Below, piece after piece: positions 18,811 through 27,400 of a stretch of DNA of 64,000 nucleotides; position 1 is the first letter of the stretch; each line of letters begins with the position of its first letter. Location: the NCBI RefSeq assembly GCF_002807665.1, contig NZ_PEAY01000004.1, forward strand, positions 617,856-681,855, in the 5' to 3' direction. A program made the translations under genes and the position numbers. The DNA is from Neoalteromonas facilis. GTDB lineage: Bacteria; Pseudomonadota; Gammaproteobacteria; Enterobacterales; Alteromonadaceae. The notes beneath the pieces were generated by a model. That model was given only the letters and a program-made list of their open reading frames with translations. It had not been told where the DNA came from and ran no database searches.

Positions 18811-20001
18811 CTAAAACGAGAAATCCCATTGGATTTGATAGCGAGTCCTATCTACCTGTTCATTCTGATTGATTGATGCCGATAGCTCACTAACTTGAAA
18901 TGTCACTTTGTTCTTATGCTTATTAAGAAATAAATTCAACGCTAGAGAAGCTTCATCAAAAACATTATTTACATTATTCAGGTCCGTTTCATATTCAGCA
19001 TAGCGAGTTGCCAGTTCTAGGTTATCAGGCCACCATTCAAATATACTATGAAGGAAATAACCGGCTTGAACATAAAACCCCTCATAATTGACTTCAGCAT
19101 TGTTATTAAACGTATCTTTAATGACTTTCTCATGATATTCCGCTTGTCCACTAAAGCCTTTATACATAAGTGCAGCGTCTAATGTATGTTGTGATATTTT
19201 AAATTGCCCAGCGTCACCAACGTTAAACCCTTCCAAACTGCCACCACCAGAGGAAGAAAAACGAGTGTAACGACTTTGGTGATCTGCTATAGCAAGCCCG
19301 AGTGATAGCACTGGTTCCTCGGAGTAAGTCAGGTCACTGGACTTAAAGCCAACAGCCTTACCAAAGGGATTCCATTCAACTCGACCAGAATACATAAAGT
19401 GATTGTCATCATTTGAACTTCCACCTCTCCCAGACCCATTGAATACCCCTGTCCAATAATTGAAATTTGCTGCGCCACCAGCATCGACTTGCCCGTATAA
19501 ACTGATCCCTTGTTGTCTATCGATTGTGAAAACTCTGTTTATGATGGACCTGTCCATCATCTGCTGCCCACCACTGCTAATGGAGCGTTCTCTAGAATAT
19601 TCAGCCTTCCATTGTCCTAGTTTTAGACTTAGCTCTTTACTGCGTTCTATGCGAACATCAAAATCGATAAGTCGATTACTCGCGAGCTCATATTGAATAT
19701 TGTATTTCAACCATGAATAGTAAGTATGTCCAGTTAACTTCAACCGAGCTCTATTGATTTCTAATGAGTTTTTGCTCGGTTGTTCGAATCCCTCTAGACT
19801 TGTTGGTTCACTATCGAATGGAGATGAGCCTCTAAACTGAATACGTAACTGCGGCTTAAGGGAGTATGTACCGTCATCACTGACCCAGTTTATGCTTGTC
19901 GACGAAGTTGCGCCGCCAACTTGAGCGAAAACTTGGGGGGCGAAAATTACTAAGAATGCAAAGCAGACTTTGAAAGTAATGGAAGAGGTTTTATTTAACA
20001 T
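18811..20001 (-). CDS. OprO/OprP-type phosphate-selective porin
   Basis: Outer-membrane beta-barrel of 396 residues with a signal peptide ending in QVFAQ (about residue 27) and a terminal phenylalanine (WDFSF) needed for barrel assembly. The N-terminal part YSLKPQLRIQFRG, NRARLKLTGHTYYSWLKYNIQYE and LKLGQWKAEYSRER is the pattern of the porin O/P family. A Pho-box triplet at 20066-20094, 65-93 bases before the start, agrees with phosphate-starvation control as known for Pseudomonas oprP. True substrate may be phosphate or another anion; the diagnostic arginine ladder cannot be assigned by eye. Confidence 0.83.
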   Translation of the reverse strand: MLNKTSSITFKVCFAFLVIFAPQVFAQVGGATSSTSINWVSDDGTYSLKPQLRIQFRGSSPFDSEPTSLEGFEQPSKNSLEINRARLKLTGHTYYSWLKYNIQYELASNRLIDFDVRIERSKELSLKLGQWKAEYSRERSISSGGQQMMDRSIINRVFTIDRQQGISLYGQVDAGGAANFNYWTGVFNGSGRGGSSNDDNHFMYSGRVEWNPFGKAVGFKSSDLTYSEEPVLSLGLAIADHQSRYTRFSSSGGGSLEGFNVGDAGQFKISQHTLDAALMYKGFSGQAEYHEKVIKDTFNNNAEVNYEGFYVQAGYFLHSIFEWWPDNLELATRYAEYETDLNNVNNVFDEASLALNLFLNKHKNKVTFQVSELSASINQNEQVDRTRYQIQWDFSF

Positions 20002-20065
20002 TTATGCGCACCGGCTTTAGCTATTAAGCTGAAGTCTAAGTAAAGATCTAATTGATGCAACCGAT

Positions 20066-20094
20066 TTGTCACATTTCTGTCATAAAACTGTCAT
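20066..20094. promoter_or_regulatory. Pho box (three 7-base repeats, 11-base period)
   Basis: TTGTCAC at 20066, CTGTCAT at 20077 and CTGTCAT at 20088, each 11 bases apart with AT-rich 4-base spacers, match the PhoB consensus CTGTCAT-N4-CTGTCAT. They read on the plus strand, opposite to the porin gene that starts at 20001. A possible -10 for the porin is TTAGAT (minus strand, 20046-20051). Confidence 0.75.
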
Positions 20095-20146
20095 ATTTAT
20101 TTGCTATCTTTTTCTGGCTTGAGGGATTATTGATACCATCAGATAC

Positions 20147-20172
20147 AAAAAAGCCCCCTTATAAAGGAGGCT
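20147..20172 (-). terminator. Terminator of the 46-codon gene
   Basis: On the minus strand AGCCTCCTT pairs with AAGGGGGCT (one G-U pair) around TATA-like loop bases, followed by TTTTTT. It lies 17 bases after the small gene's stop codon. Confidence 0.8.
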
Positions 20173-20189
20173 CATTGTCTTTCAAGCGC

Positions 20190-20330
20190 TTATCCGTTTT
20201 GCTCGTCGAGTAGTTTTGATTTCTTCTCGATTTTACAGTCTAAAATACGTTGTGTATTTTTTCTGCCGATGTAAAAGGCCACAGCGAATGGATGTTTTGG
20301 CTTGAAAAATTTTGCAAATGCATTAGCCAT
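20190..20330 (-). CDS. Small basic protein, 46 residues, unknown function
   Basis: Short gene with complete signals: promoter TTGCCA-18-TATAGT, TAGGAG six bases before the ATG, 46 codons, TAA and a T-run terminator. The product begins MANAFAKFFKPKHPFAVAFY and continues IGRKNTQRILDCKIEKKSKL, ending LLDEQNG. It is rich in lysine with an aromatic N-terminal half, one cysteine and no signal peptide or full membrane segment. I do not recognise a family. The predicted leader is about 23 bases. The gene lies between the porin's Pho box and the TolB-like gene and is transcribed on its own. The coding call rests on the signals, not on homology. Confidence 0.72.
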   Translation of the reverse strand: MANAFAKFFKPKHPFAVAFYIGRKNTQRILDCKIEKKSKLLDEQNG

Positions 20331-20360
20331 AAATTTCTCCTAAACCTTTTGGGCTTTCGC

Positions 20361-20390
20361 ACTATACCACTATTCGCTTTTTGTTGGCAA
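20361..20390 (-). promoter_or_regulatory. Sigma-70 promoter of the 46-codon gene
   Basis: Minus-strand -35 TTGCCA (20385-20390) and -10 TATAGT (20361-20366), spacer 18 bases. Predicted start of transcription is near 20353. Confidence 0.7.
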
Positions 20391-20516
20391 GGTTTAAATC
20401 TTCTAGGTTTTCAACCAATTAAAGTGGCTATGACTTAAGATTGCTGATTAACAAATCAATAGCGACCCTTAAATAGAAGAAAATGGTCGTCATTTCTCGT
20501 TTCTCTGCGTACCACA

Positions 20517-21410
20517 TTACTGAATAGGCTTATACCACGCCGGTTGATAGCCATTGACCACGATTTTCTTTTCGCCCGAGCCATCCTTATTCATGATGTA
20601 CATATCCCAAGTCTCGCCTCTATTGGATGTGAATATAATTTGCGAGCCATCTGGTGACCAAGTCGGCATGCTGTCATAATATGCATTGTTGGTGAGACGA
20701 GTTTGATTCGAACCATCAATATCCATTATGTAGATTTCAAAGTTACCCTCTCGTTTAGAGATAAACGCAATTTCATTTCCATCGGGTGACACTTCTGGCT
20801 GCCACTCTTCAGCTTCAGTTTGGGTTAGCTGGATTAAGTTACTACCATCGGCGTTGGCGATACTGATTTCACTTTTTTTATCATTGAATTGGGCGTGAAA
20901 CACTATTTTGCCATCTGCCGTAAAATAGGGCGCTCCACCACTCAATGGCTTGATTTGAGTCTTCTTACTGCCATCAGCGTTCATGCTCCAAATTTCGTTT
21001 TGGACAATATCATTGTGATCTCTGTAGGTACGTGCAAATGCGATTTTATTTCCATCCGGGGACCAAGCCGGAGAGCTATCCCAGACATTTTGCTTTTGCG
21101 TTAAACGCTGCCAATTTGTCCCGTCTTTATTTATCGTATGAATAGACCAGGTTTTTCCATCATCGTACTTCTTATAAAAAGCAATATGCTGCCCGTTTGG
21201 AGACCAAGCCAAATAACCACCACCACTGAGTGGTGGATGGGTAATCTGGACTTTTGACTTTCCGGTCGGATCGGTCAAATAGATCTCAATATCGCCTGAG
21301 TCATTTGATGAAAATGCAATGACATTGTCCTTTGCTTCCATGCTGTTCACTTTGCTACACCAACCAAAGCCAATCAGTAGCAAGACAATGAAAATCTTTA
21401 TGTGTTTCAT
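20517..21410 (-). CDS. TolB-like beta-propeller periplasmic protein
   Basis: The 297-residue protein has a signal peptide (MKHIKIFIVLLLIGFGW..., residues 1-22) and about five WD40-like/PD40 repeats, each with the pattern xPxWSPDGxxIxFxS followed by EIYxMNxDGS. Examples are AWSPDGNKIAFAR, EVSPDGNEIAFISKREGNFE and TWSPDGSQIIFTSNR. This is the repeat of the TolB C-terminal propeller, but the TolB N-terminal domain is missing and there are no tol or pal genes nearby. It is therefore a propeller protein of unknown partner. An upstream in-frame ATG at 21482 would add 24 residues before the signal peptide and is unlikely. Confidence 0.8.
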   Translation of the reverse strand: MKHIKIFIVLLLIGFGWCSKVNSMEAKDNVIAFSSNDSGDIEIYLTDPTGKSKVQITHPPLSGGGYLAWSPNGQHIAFYKKYDDGKTWSIHTINKDGTNWQRLTQKQNVWDSSPAWSPDGNKIAFARTYRDHNDIVQNEIWSMNADGSKKTQIKPLSGGAPYFTADGKIVFHAQFNDKKSEISIANADGSNLIQLTQTEAEEWQPEVSPDGNEIAFISKREGNFEIYIMDIDGSNQTRLTNNAYYDSMPTWSPDGSQIIFTSNRGETWDMYIMNKDGSGEKKIVVNGYQPAWYKPIQ

Positions 21411-21561
21411 ATCGGTTTCTCTCAATAAGCCAGGCCTTAAGATTAACAATTCACGATTAGGTGCATTTAACTGAGCGTTCAATGTTTCAGTCTGTCAGTA
21501 CAAATATGCATGAACACACTAAATGTTATCAGCGATATTAGGCCGCGTATTTTATACTGCT

Positions 21562-21586
21562 ATACCCGACTAAACAGCAAGGTTTA
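21562..21586. promoter_or_regulatory. IscR type 1 box, upstream copy (imperfect)
   Basis: Begins ATACCCGACTAAA, matching the left half of the type 1 IscR motif (ATA-x3-GACT); the right half CAGCAAGGTTT is weaker. It abuts the second box exactly. Confidence 0.55.
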
Positions 21587-21611
21587 ATACTTGACTAAAT
21601 TAGTAGGTTAT
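21587..21611. promoter_or_regulatory. IscR type 1 box, downstream copy
   Basis: Reads ATACTTGACTAAA then TTAGTAGGTTAT over 25 bases, differing from the type 1 consensus essentially at AGTA for AGTC. TTGACT at 21591 can serve as the -35 hexamer, so the bound repressor would cover the promoter. It lies 41 bases before the iscR start. Confidence 0.8.
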
Positions 21612-21651
21612 GAAAAGATCCGCGCCAATCATGAGGTAGGTAAAAAAGACC

Positions 21652-22134
21652 ATGAAATTAACTTCAAAAGGGCGATACGCCGTCACTGCGATGTTAGATC
21701 TTGCCTTGCATTCAACCAAAGGTCCCGTGCCGTTGGCTGATATTTCAGAGCGCCAAGAAATATCGTTGTCTTATTTGGAGCAATTGTTCTCAAAATTGAG
21801 AAAAGAACAGTTGGTTGACAGTGTCAGAGGACCTGGCGGTGGTTATTTGTTGGGGCGTGAAGCACAAGCGATTTCAATAGGCGAAGTGATCCGTGCCGTA
21901 CATGAAACTGTCGATGCCACGCGTTGTCAGGGACAGGCTGATTGCCAAGCGGGCGAGCGCTGTCTTACACATAGCCTATGGCAAGACCTCAGTGATCGCA
22001 TTAATCATTTTCTTGATGCTATTTCACTTAGTGAGTTGATGGCAAAACGGGATGTGAAAAAGGTAGCTGGTCGCCAAGATAAGTGTCAGTCGTTACAACT
22101 GGGTGACGATATCGAAGTCAGTATTCAGCTGTAG
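21652..22134 (+). CDS. iscR: Fe-S cluster-sensing repressor IscR (Rrf2 family)
   Basis: DNA-binding regulator that holds a [2Fe-2S] cluster and represses Fe-S assembly genes when clusters are plentiful. The 160-residue protein opens [20 protein letters not shown], the typical winged helix, and carries the cluster ligands C92, C98, C104 and H107 ([17 protein letters not shown]), at the same numbers as E. coli IscR. Here it leads a SUF rather than an ISC operon. The two type 1 boxes upstream suggest autoregulation. A weak terminator and a second promoter region separate it from sufB. Confidence 0.95.
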   Translation: MKLTSKGRYAVTAMLDLALHSTKGPVPLADISERQEISLSYLEQLFSKLRKEQLVDSVRGPGGGYLLGREAQAISIGEVIRAVHETVDATRCQGQADCQAGERCLTHSLWQDLSDRINHFLDAISLSELMAKRDVKKVAGRQDKCQSLQLGDDIEVSIQL

Positions 22135-22167
22135 GGCATAATCAGTCCGCTGAATATCAACGAATCA

Positions 22168-22194
22168 GCCTCATCCGCAGGCGTTTTTATTTTT
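22168..22194 (+). terminator. Weak terminator or attenuator between iscR and sufB
   Basis: GCCT and AGGC form a short stem around CATCCGC, followed by GTTTTTATTTTT. The 4-bp stem predicts partial read-through. Confidence 0.45.
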
Positions 22195-22221
22195 GAGTAA
22201 ATTACTCAGGTATTATAAAAT
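22193..22221 (+). promoter_or_regulatory. Candidate sufB promoter with a 15-bp palindrome
   Basis: TTGAGT (22193-22198) and TAAAAT (22216-22221) are 17 bases apart. The palindrome TGAGTAAATTACTCA at 22194-22208 covers the -35 hexamer and the spacer, a good place for a repressor. It does not look like a type 1 IscR box. Confidence 0.45.
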
Positions 22222-22353
22222 TGCGGATTAATTTTTGTTGGCGTGAATGTGGTGCAAGACGAGGCGCTACAGGGTGTGTATTCCTGTTATGAGGCAATCA
22301 CAGAGACCTTTTTATCACGTCAACATAGACAGGCAAACAAGCGAGTTCAAAAG

Positions 22354-23790
22354 ATGAGTGAACAAATTGAACAGGCGTTAGAACGGAAATACGAGGCAGG
22401 ATTTTATTCTGAGATCGAATCCGAAACGTTTGAAAGCGGTCTAGATGAGTCGGTGATCCGTCGTATCTCGGCTATTAAGGGTGAACCCGAATGGATGCTT
22501 GAATGGCGACTGAAGGCTTATGAAGCCTGGTTGAAAATGGATGAGCCTGACTGGGCACACGTCGATTATCCGAAGATCGATTATCAAGCAATTTCATACT
22601 ATTCAGCACCGAAAAGTATGAAAGATAAACCCAAGTCACTGGAAGAAGTCGACCCGGAATTATTACGCACATACGAAAAATTAGGTATTCCACTGCATGA
22701 GCAAGAAATGCTGGCAGGTGTAGCCGTTGACGCAGTATTCGATTCTGTTTCGGTCGTGACAACGTTCCGCGAAAAGCTAGAGGAAGCCGGCGTTATATTT
22801 TGTCCAATTTCCGAAGCAATCCAGAAATACCCTGATTTAGTCAAAAAGTACCTAGGCTCGGTTGTACCCCGCACGGATAACTTTTTTGCTGCACTGAACT
22901 GTGCCGTGTTTACTGACGGCTCCTTTGTTTATATACCAAAAGGCGTACGTTGCCCGATGGAATTGTCTACGTATTTCAGGATCAATGAAATGAATACCGG
23001 GCAGTTTGAGCGCACGCTCATTGTTGCCGACGAAGGCAGTTATGTCAGCTATTTGGAAGGTTGTACTGCACCACAACGTGACGAAAATCAGTTACATGCA
23101 GCTGTAGTAGAGTTGGTCGCGCTAGACAATGCTAAAATCAAATACTCAACAGTACAAAACTGGTATCCGGGTGATGAAGATGGCAAAGGCGGTATATACA
23201 ACTTTGTGACGAAGAGAGGCGTGTGTCATACCAATGCGCATATTTCTTGGACACAAGTCGAGACGGGTTCTGCGGTTACCTGGAAATATCCTAGCTGTAT
23301 CTTAAAGGGTGATAACAGCGTGGGTGAGTTCTATTCGGTTGCTTTGACGCGCGGTCGTCAACAAGCTGATACCGGCACTAAGATGATCCACCTTGGCAAA
23401 AACACGCGTTCCACCATTATTTCAAAAGGGATCTCAGCCGGTAAGAGCAATAATGCTTATCGTGGTCTTGTGCAAATGGGGCCTAAAGCTGACGGTGCGC
23501 GTAATTTCACCGAATGTGATTCGTTATTGATAGGCGATCAGTGTGGCGCTCATACCTTTCCGTATATTGAGAGTCGTAATCCCTCAGCCATAGTTGAGCA
23601 TGAGGCGACTACATCTAAAGTCAGTGATGAACAATTGTTTTTATGTCAACAGCGCGGTCTTGATCCAGAAAAAGCGGTATCAATGATTGTTAATGGTTTC
23701 TGTAAAGAAGTATTCAAAGAGTTACCGATGGAGTTCGCTGTCGAAGCCGGTAAATTGCTAGAAATTAGTCTTGAAGGGTCAGTGGGGTAG
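22354..23790 (+). CDS. sufB: Fe-S cluster scaffold subunit SufB
   Basis: Scaffold subunit of the SufBC2D complex on which Fe-S clusters are built. The product from ATG 22354 starts [20 protein letters not shown], the usual SufB start, and has 478 residues (E. coli 495). Typical segments include [32 protein letters not shown] and the cysteine-bearing [20 protein letters not shown] and [20 protein letters not shown]. An in-frame GTG at 22243 would add 37 residues not seen in the family, so it is rejected. sufC follows after 2 bases. Confidence 0.95.
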   Translation: MSEQIEQALERKYEAGFYSEIESETFESGLDESVIRRISAIKGEPEWMLEWRLKAYEAWLKMDEPDWAHVDYPKIDYQAISYYSAPKSMKDKPKSLEEVDPELLRTYEKLGIPLHEQEMLAGVAVDAVFDSVSVVTTFREKLEEAGVIFCPISEAIQKYPDLVKKYLGSVVPRTDNFFAALNCAVFTDGSFVYIPKGVRCPMELSTYFRINEMNTGQFERTLIVADEGSYVSYLEGCTAPQRDENQLHAAVVELVALDNAKIKYSTVQNWYPGDEDGKGGIYNFVTKRGVCHTNAHISWTQVETGSAVTWKYPSCILKGDNSVGEFYSVALTRGRQQADTGTKMIHLGKNTRSTIISKGISAGKSNNAYRGLVQMGPKADGARNFTECDSLLIGDQCGAHTFPYIESRNPSAIVEHEATTSKVSDEQLFLCQQRGLDPEKAVSMIVNGFCKEVFKELPMEFAVEAGKLLEISLEGSVG

Positions 23791-23792
23791 TA

Positions 23793-24554
23793 ATGCTTAA
23801 AATTAACAACTTACATGCTAGCGTCGAAGATAAGGTCATTTTGAAAGGCCTGAATCTGGAAATTAATCCAGGTGAAGTTCACGCAATCATGGGCCCTAAT
23901 GGCGCAGGTAAAAGTACACTTGGATATGTTTTGTCTGGTCGTGACGGATATGAAGTAACGCAAGGCTCAGTATCGCTTGATGATAAAGATTTGTTGGACA
24001 TGGAAGTGGAAGAGCGTGCTTGCAATGGCTTGTTCTTAGCGTTCCAGTATCCGGTTGAAATTCCAGGCGTGAGCAATATGGAATTCATGAAAGAGTCGGT
24101 TAATGCCGTGCGTGAGAGCCGTGGAGAAGATGCTCTATCAGCCGCTGAGTTCTTGAAGTTAGCTAAAGAAGCGTGCAAACAAGTGCAGCTACCTTTGGAC
24201 TTTTTAAAACGTGGCGTCAATGAAGGTTTCTCTGGCGGTGAGAAAAAGCGTAATGAAATCATGCAGATGATCTTGTTGCAGCCAAGCTTGTGCATTCTAG
24301 ATGAATCAGATTCTGGTTTAGACGTAGATGCGCTTCAAGTGGTTGCAAATGGGGTTAATAGCCAACGTGATGGAAAGCGTAGCTTTATCGTTGTCACTCA
24401 CTACCAGCGTTTGTTGGATTACATCAAGCCTGATTTTGTCCACATTTTGGCTGACGGTGAAATTGTGAAAAGCGGTGATGCATCATTAGCGCTACAAGTT
24501 GAAAAAGAAGGCTACGCGTTCTTAGGTAAGGCCTATGCGGAGGCAGAGGCATGA
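23793..24554 (+). CDS. sufC: Fe-S assembly ATPase SufC
   Basis: ABC-type ATPase of the SufBC2D complex, 253 residues, cytoplasmic. Walker A is GPNGAGKST (about residues 34-42), the signature is FSGGEKKRNE, and CILDESDSGLDVDAL is the Walker B with the SufC-typical ESDSGLD. Its stop overlaps the sufD start (ATGA). Confidence 0.97.
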   Translation: MLKINNLHASVEDKVILKGLNLEINPGEVHAIMGPNGAGKSTLGYVLSGRDGYEVTQGSVSLDDKDLLDMEVEERACNGLFLAFQYPVEIPGVSNMEFMKESVNAVRESRGEDALSAAEFLKLAKEACKQVQLPLDFLKRGVNEGFSGGEKKRNEIMQMILLQPSLCILDESDSGLDVDALQVVANGVNSQRDGKRSFIVVTHYQRLLDYIKPDFVHILADGEIVKSGDASLALQVEKEGYAFLGKAYAEAEA

Positions 24555-25810
24555 GTCAATGGCTTGAACAGGTCATTGATGCGGCAAAAGGCGTAAATGA
24601 CTACTTAGCACCTGTTCGTCAACAGGCGTTAGCCAAGCTTGAACAGGATGGTTGGCCTCGTGGGCGTAACGAAGCTTGGCGCTTTACGCCGTTGACTGCG
24701 GTTAAAGATCGAGCTGCAGTGACCGAAACCACGCTACGTCAAACAGACGCTCCGGTGATTGAAGGTTTGGGTGCCATAGATTTAGTCTTTGTAGATGGGC
24801 GCCTTGCAACAGATCTGAGTGCAATTTCATTGCCCGATGGCTTAGACATTGTTGCGTTGGACAATGCGAATGATGCAATACAAGCGCGTATATCAGCAGT
24901 ATTTGGACAAATTAAGCCACAGCGACACCTATTTGGCTTGGTCAACGATGTATTGTGTCAACAAGGCGTCTTTATCAATGTTAAGGCCGGATGTGTTGTT
25001 GAAGCACCCGTGCGTATCGTTAACATCGCCTCACAGAACGTTGATGCGCATACACGCGTATTGGTAAATCTTGAAGCTCAAAGTCGTTTAACTGTAGTTG
25101 AGCATGGCTGTGGTGATGTTGACAGTTTAACCACTGCATTTGCTGAATATGTGATTGGTGAAAAGGCTCGTTTAGAGCATTACCGTCTGGCAATGTTCAC
25201 AGGCAAAGCAAAACACGTCGGCGGTAGCCACTTTTCTTTGCAAGATGAATCGCGCTTAAACAGTACGCTGGTAGGGTACGGCAGCGAGTTATCTCGCTTA
25301 GACGTGGATATTATTCATGCCGGTGAACATGCCAAAGCGAAGATGAATGCTATTTACTTATTGGCTGAAGGCGAACTTTTTGATCTGCATTCAACCATTG
25401 AACACGCTGTACCGAATGGCACGACTGAAGAGAATGCGCGCGGGATCATCGGTGATCGTGCACGCGCAGTATTCAATGGCAGAATTCATATTCATCGTGA
25501 CGCGCAAAAGACACTAGCAGAGTTGAATAATCGCAATCTCTTGTTGTCGCGCAGAGGCATTATCAACACCAAACCTGAGCTAGAAATTTATGCAGATGAT
25601 GTGCAGTGCGCTCACGGTGCAACGGTTGCCGAGATTGAAGAAAAGGCATTGTATTATCTTCTCAGTCGAGGGATTGAGCGTTCTAAGGCGCTCGTGATGT
25701 TGAACTTTGGCTTTATTCAAGAGCTGGTTAATGCAATGCCTAACGAAGCACTTCGCGATTGGTTGTCACCACAACTCAGCGAGCGCTTTGTGACAATGGA
25801 GGTCAAATGA
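24551..25810 (+). CDS. sufD: Fe-S assembly protein SufD
   Basis: Second beta-helix subunit of the SufBC2D scaffold, 419 residues. The N-terminal region includes NEAWRFTPL and the core has the SufB/D family segments LLAEGELFDLHSTIEHAVPN, RAVFNGRIHIHRDAQKT and ELEIYADDVQCAHGATVAEI, ending with the helical cap RGIERSKALVMLNFGF. The ATG overlaps the sufC stop and its own stop overlaps the sufS start, showing tight coupling. Confidence 0.96.
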   Translation: MSQWLEQVIDAAKGVNDYLAPVRQQALAKLEQDGWPRGRNEAWRFTPLTAVKDRAAVTETTLRQTDAPVIEGLGAIDLVFVDGRLATDLSAISLPDGLDIVALDNANDAIQARISAVFGQIKPQRHLFGLVNDVLCQQGVFINVKAGCVVEAPVRIVNIASQNVDAHTRVLVNLEAQSRLTVVEHGCGDVDSLTTAFAEYVIGEKARLEHYRLAMFTGKAKHVGGSHFSLQDESRLNSTLVGYGSELSRLDVDIIHAGEHAKAKMNAIYLLAEGELFDLHSTIEHAVPNGTTEENARGIIGDRARAVFNGRIHIHRDAQKTLAELNNRNLLLSRRGIINTKPELEIYADDVQCAHGATVAEIEEKALYYLLSRGIERSKALVMLNFGFIQELVNAMPNEALRDWLSPQLSERFVTMEVK

Positions 25811-27024
25811 GCTTCGACGTAGCTGCGATCCGAGCCCAGTTTCCGTTATTGCAAAAAGAAATTGACGGAAAGCCGTTGGTTTACTTTGATAACGCGGCGA
25901 CTACGCAAAAGCCTCAAGCTGTGATCGACGCCTTGGTGGATTACTACACCCAATGCAATGCAAATGTGCATCGTGGTGCGCACCATCTATCGGACGAAGC
26001 CACTCGGCGTTATGAAAAGGCTCGTGATGTTGTAGCCCAGTTTATCAACGCGCAACATCGTGAAGAAGTGATTTGGACCAGTGGTACTACAGAAGCCATC
26101 AACCTTGTCGCGAACGGGGCTGGACAATTGTTGAAGCCAGGCGATGAAGTACTCGTCACCGAGTTGGAGCACCATGCCAATTTGGTTACATGGCAACAAG
26201 CGTGTAAGCGCAGTGGTGCAACGCTAAAAGTTGTGCCTATTTTTGATTCGGGCGAATTAGATATTGGCGCGTTTGATTCATTGTTATCCAGCAATACGCG
26301 TTTGGTGGCAATGCCACACGTGTCAAATGCATTAGGTACGGTAAACCCCATTGTTGAGTTAACCGCTAAAGCCAAACAGTTTGGTGCTTGGGTGTTGATT
26401 GATGGTGCTCAAGGTATTGCGCATGGTGGCGTTGACGTGCAAGCGATAGGTTGCGATTTTTATGCATTTTCAGGGCATAAATTATTTGCCCCAACCGGTA
26501 TTGGTGCCCTTTGGGGGCGAAAATCAGTACTGGAGAGCTGGCCTGTTTGGCAGACGGGCGGTGAAATGATCCACGACGTGACATATCAAACGGCTACATG
26601 GGGCTCGTTGCCTAATCGGTTAGAAGCCGGTACGCCTAACATTGCGGGGGCTATTGGTATGGGCGCGGCCATTGAATGGTTCTCTGCGCTAGATACTGCT
26701 GCCGTGCAGGCGCATGAACAAGCACTATTACGTTATGCGACTGAAAAAGCCAGTGAGTTTGAGGGCATCCGTTTGATTGGTACTGCTCCTCACAAAGTGG
26801 GCGTGCTTAGCTTTTTGCTAGAGGGCGCGCACCCTGCTGATGTAGGCTTTATTTTAGACAAGCAAGGCGTTGCCATCCGTACCGGTGACAACTGTGCCCA
26901 GCCACTGATGAAAAGATTGGGCATTCCGGGGACGGCGAGAGCATCGTTCTCTATTTACAACACCTTTGAAGAGATAGACCGCTTCTTTGCAGCGCTTGAA
27001 AAAGCCAAAATGATGTTGGCGTAG
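25807..27024 (+). CDS. sufS: Cysteine desulfurase SufS
   Basis: PLP enzyme that takes sulfur from cysteine as a persulfide and passes it to SufE. The 405-residue protein (start ATG 25807, overlapping the sufD stop) has YFDNAATTQKP near the N-terminus, the PLP lysine in YAFSGHKLFAPTGIG, and the catalytic cysteine in RTGDNCAQPLMKRLG. An upstream in-frame start would add 16 residues and is not supported by the family. Confidence 0.96.
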   Translation: MSFDVAAIRAQFPLLQKEIDGKPLVYFDNAATTQKPQAVIDALVDYYTQCNANVHRGAHHLSDEATRRYEKARDVVAQFINAQHREEVIWTSGTTEAINLVANGAGQLLKPGDEVLVTELEHHANLVTWQQACKRSGATLKVVPIFDSGELDIGAFDSLLSSNTRLVAMPHVSNALGTVNPIVELTAKAKQFGAWVLIDGAQGIAHGGVDVQAIGCDFYAFSGHKLFAPTGIGALWGRKSVLESWPVWQTGGEMIHDVTYQTATWGSLPNRLEAGTPNIAGAIGMGAAIEWFSALDTAAVQAHEQALLRYATEKASEFEGIRLIGTAPHKVGVLSFLLEGAHPADVGFILDKQGVAIRTGDNCAQPLMKRLGIPGTARASFSIYNTFEEIDRFFAALEKAKMMLA

Positions 27025-27032
27025 GAGATGTT

Positions 27033-27389
27033 ATGAGTGTTGAAACATTTGTACCGAATAAACAGATTATTTCATTGACCGACAGTGCAATTCGCCATTT
27101 TCAGGGCAAGCTAAAAAATCATCCTGATCAGATCATTCGCTTGTCGACAAAAGCCAGTGGTTGCACAGGTTATGCCTATGTACTGGATTTTGCTGATGCG
27201 CCAGAAAGTACTGACGAAGTGGTTAACATTAATGACCAACTTACCGTTGCTGTTGCGGCTGATGCCATAGGATTGATCCGTAATACTGAAATTGATTACG
27301 TCAAAGAAGGCATAAACGGTGTGATCAAATACAACAATCCGAATGTCGTGGACGAATGCGGTTGCGGTGAAAGTTTTAACGTTGGGTAA
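27033..27389 (+). CDS. sufA: A-type Fe-S carrier SufA
   Basis: Carrier or scaffold of the HesB/IscA family, 118 residues. The three ligand cysteines are present: one in KASGCTGYAYVLDF and two in the C-terminal DECGCGESF. AGGAG lies 7-9 bases before the ATG. Placed after sufS, unlike E. coli where sufA leads the operon. Confidence 0.92.
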   Translation: MSVETFVPNKQIISLTDSAIRHFQGKLKNHPDQIIRLSTKASGCTGYAYVLDFADAPESTDEVVNINDQLTVAVAADAIGLIRNTEIDYVKEGINGVIKYNNPNVVDECGCGESFNVG

Positions 27390-27400
27390 TTAACAGTACT

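Noticed and set aside
20250..20438. 62-codon plus-strand frame
   Set aside because: It lies antisense to the 46-codon gene and its promoter, both of which have better signals.
22243..22353. N-terminal extension of SufB from GTG 22243
   Set aside because: SufB proteins start at the MSEQIEQ region; the 37 added residues have no family match.
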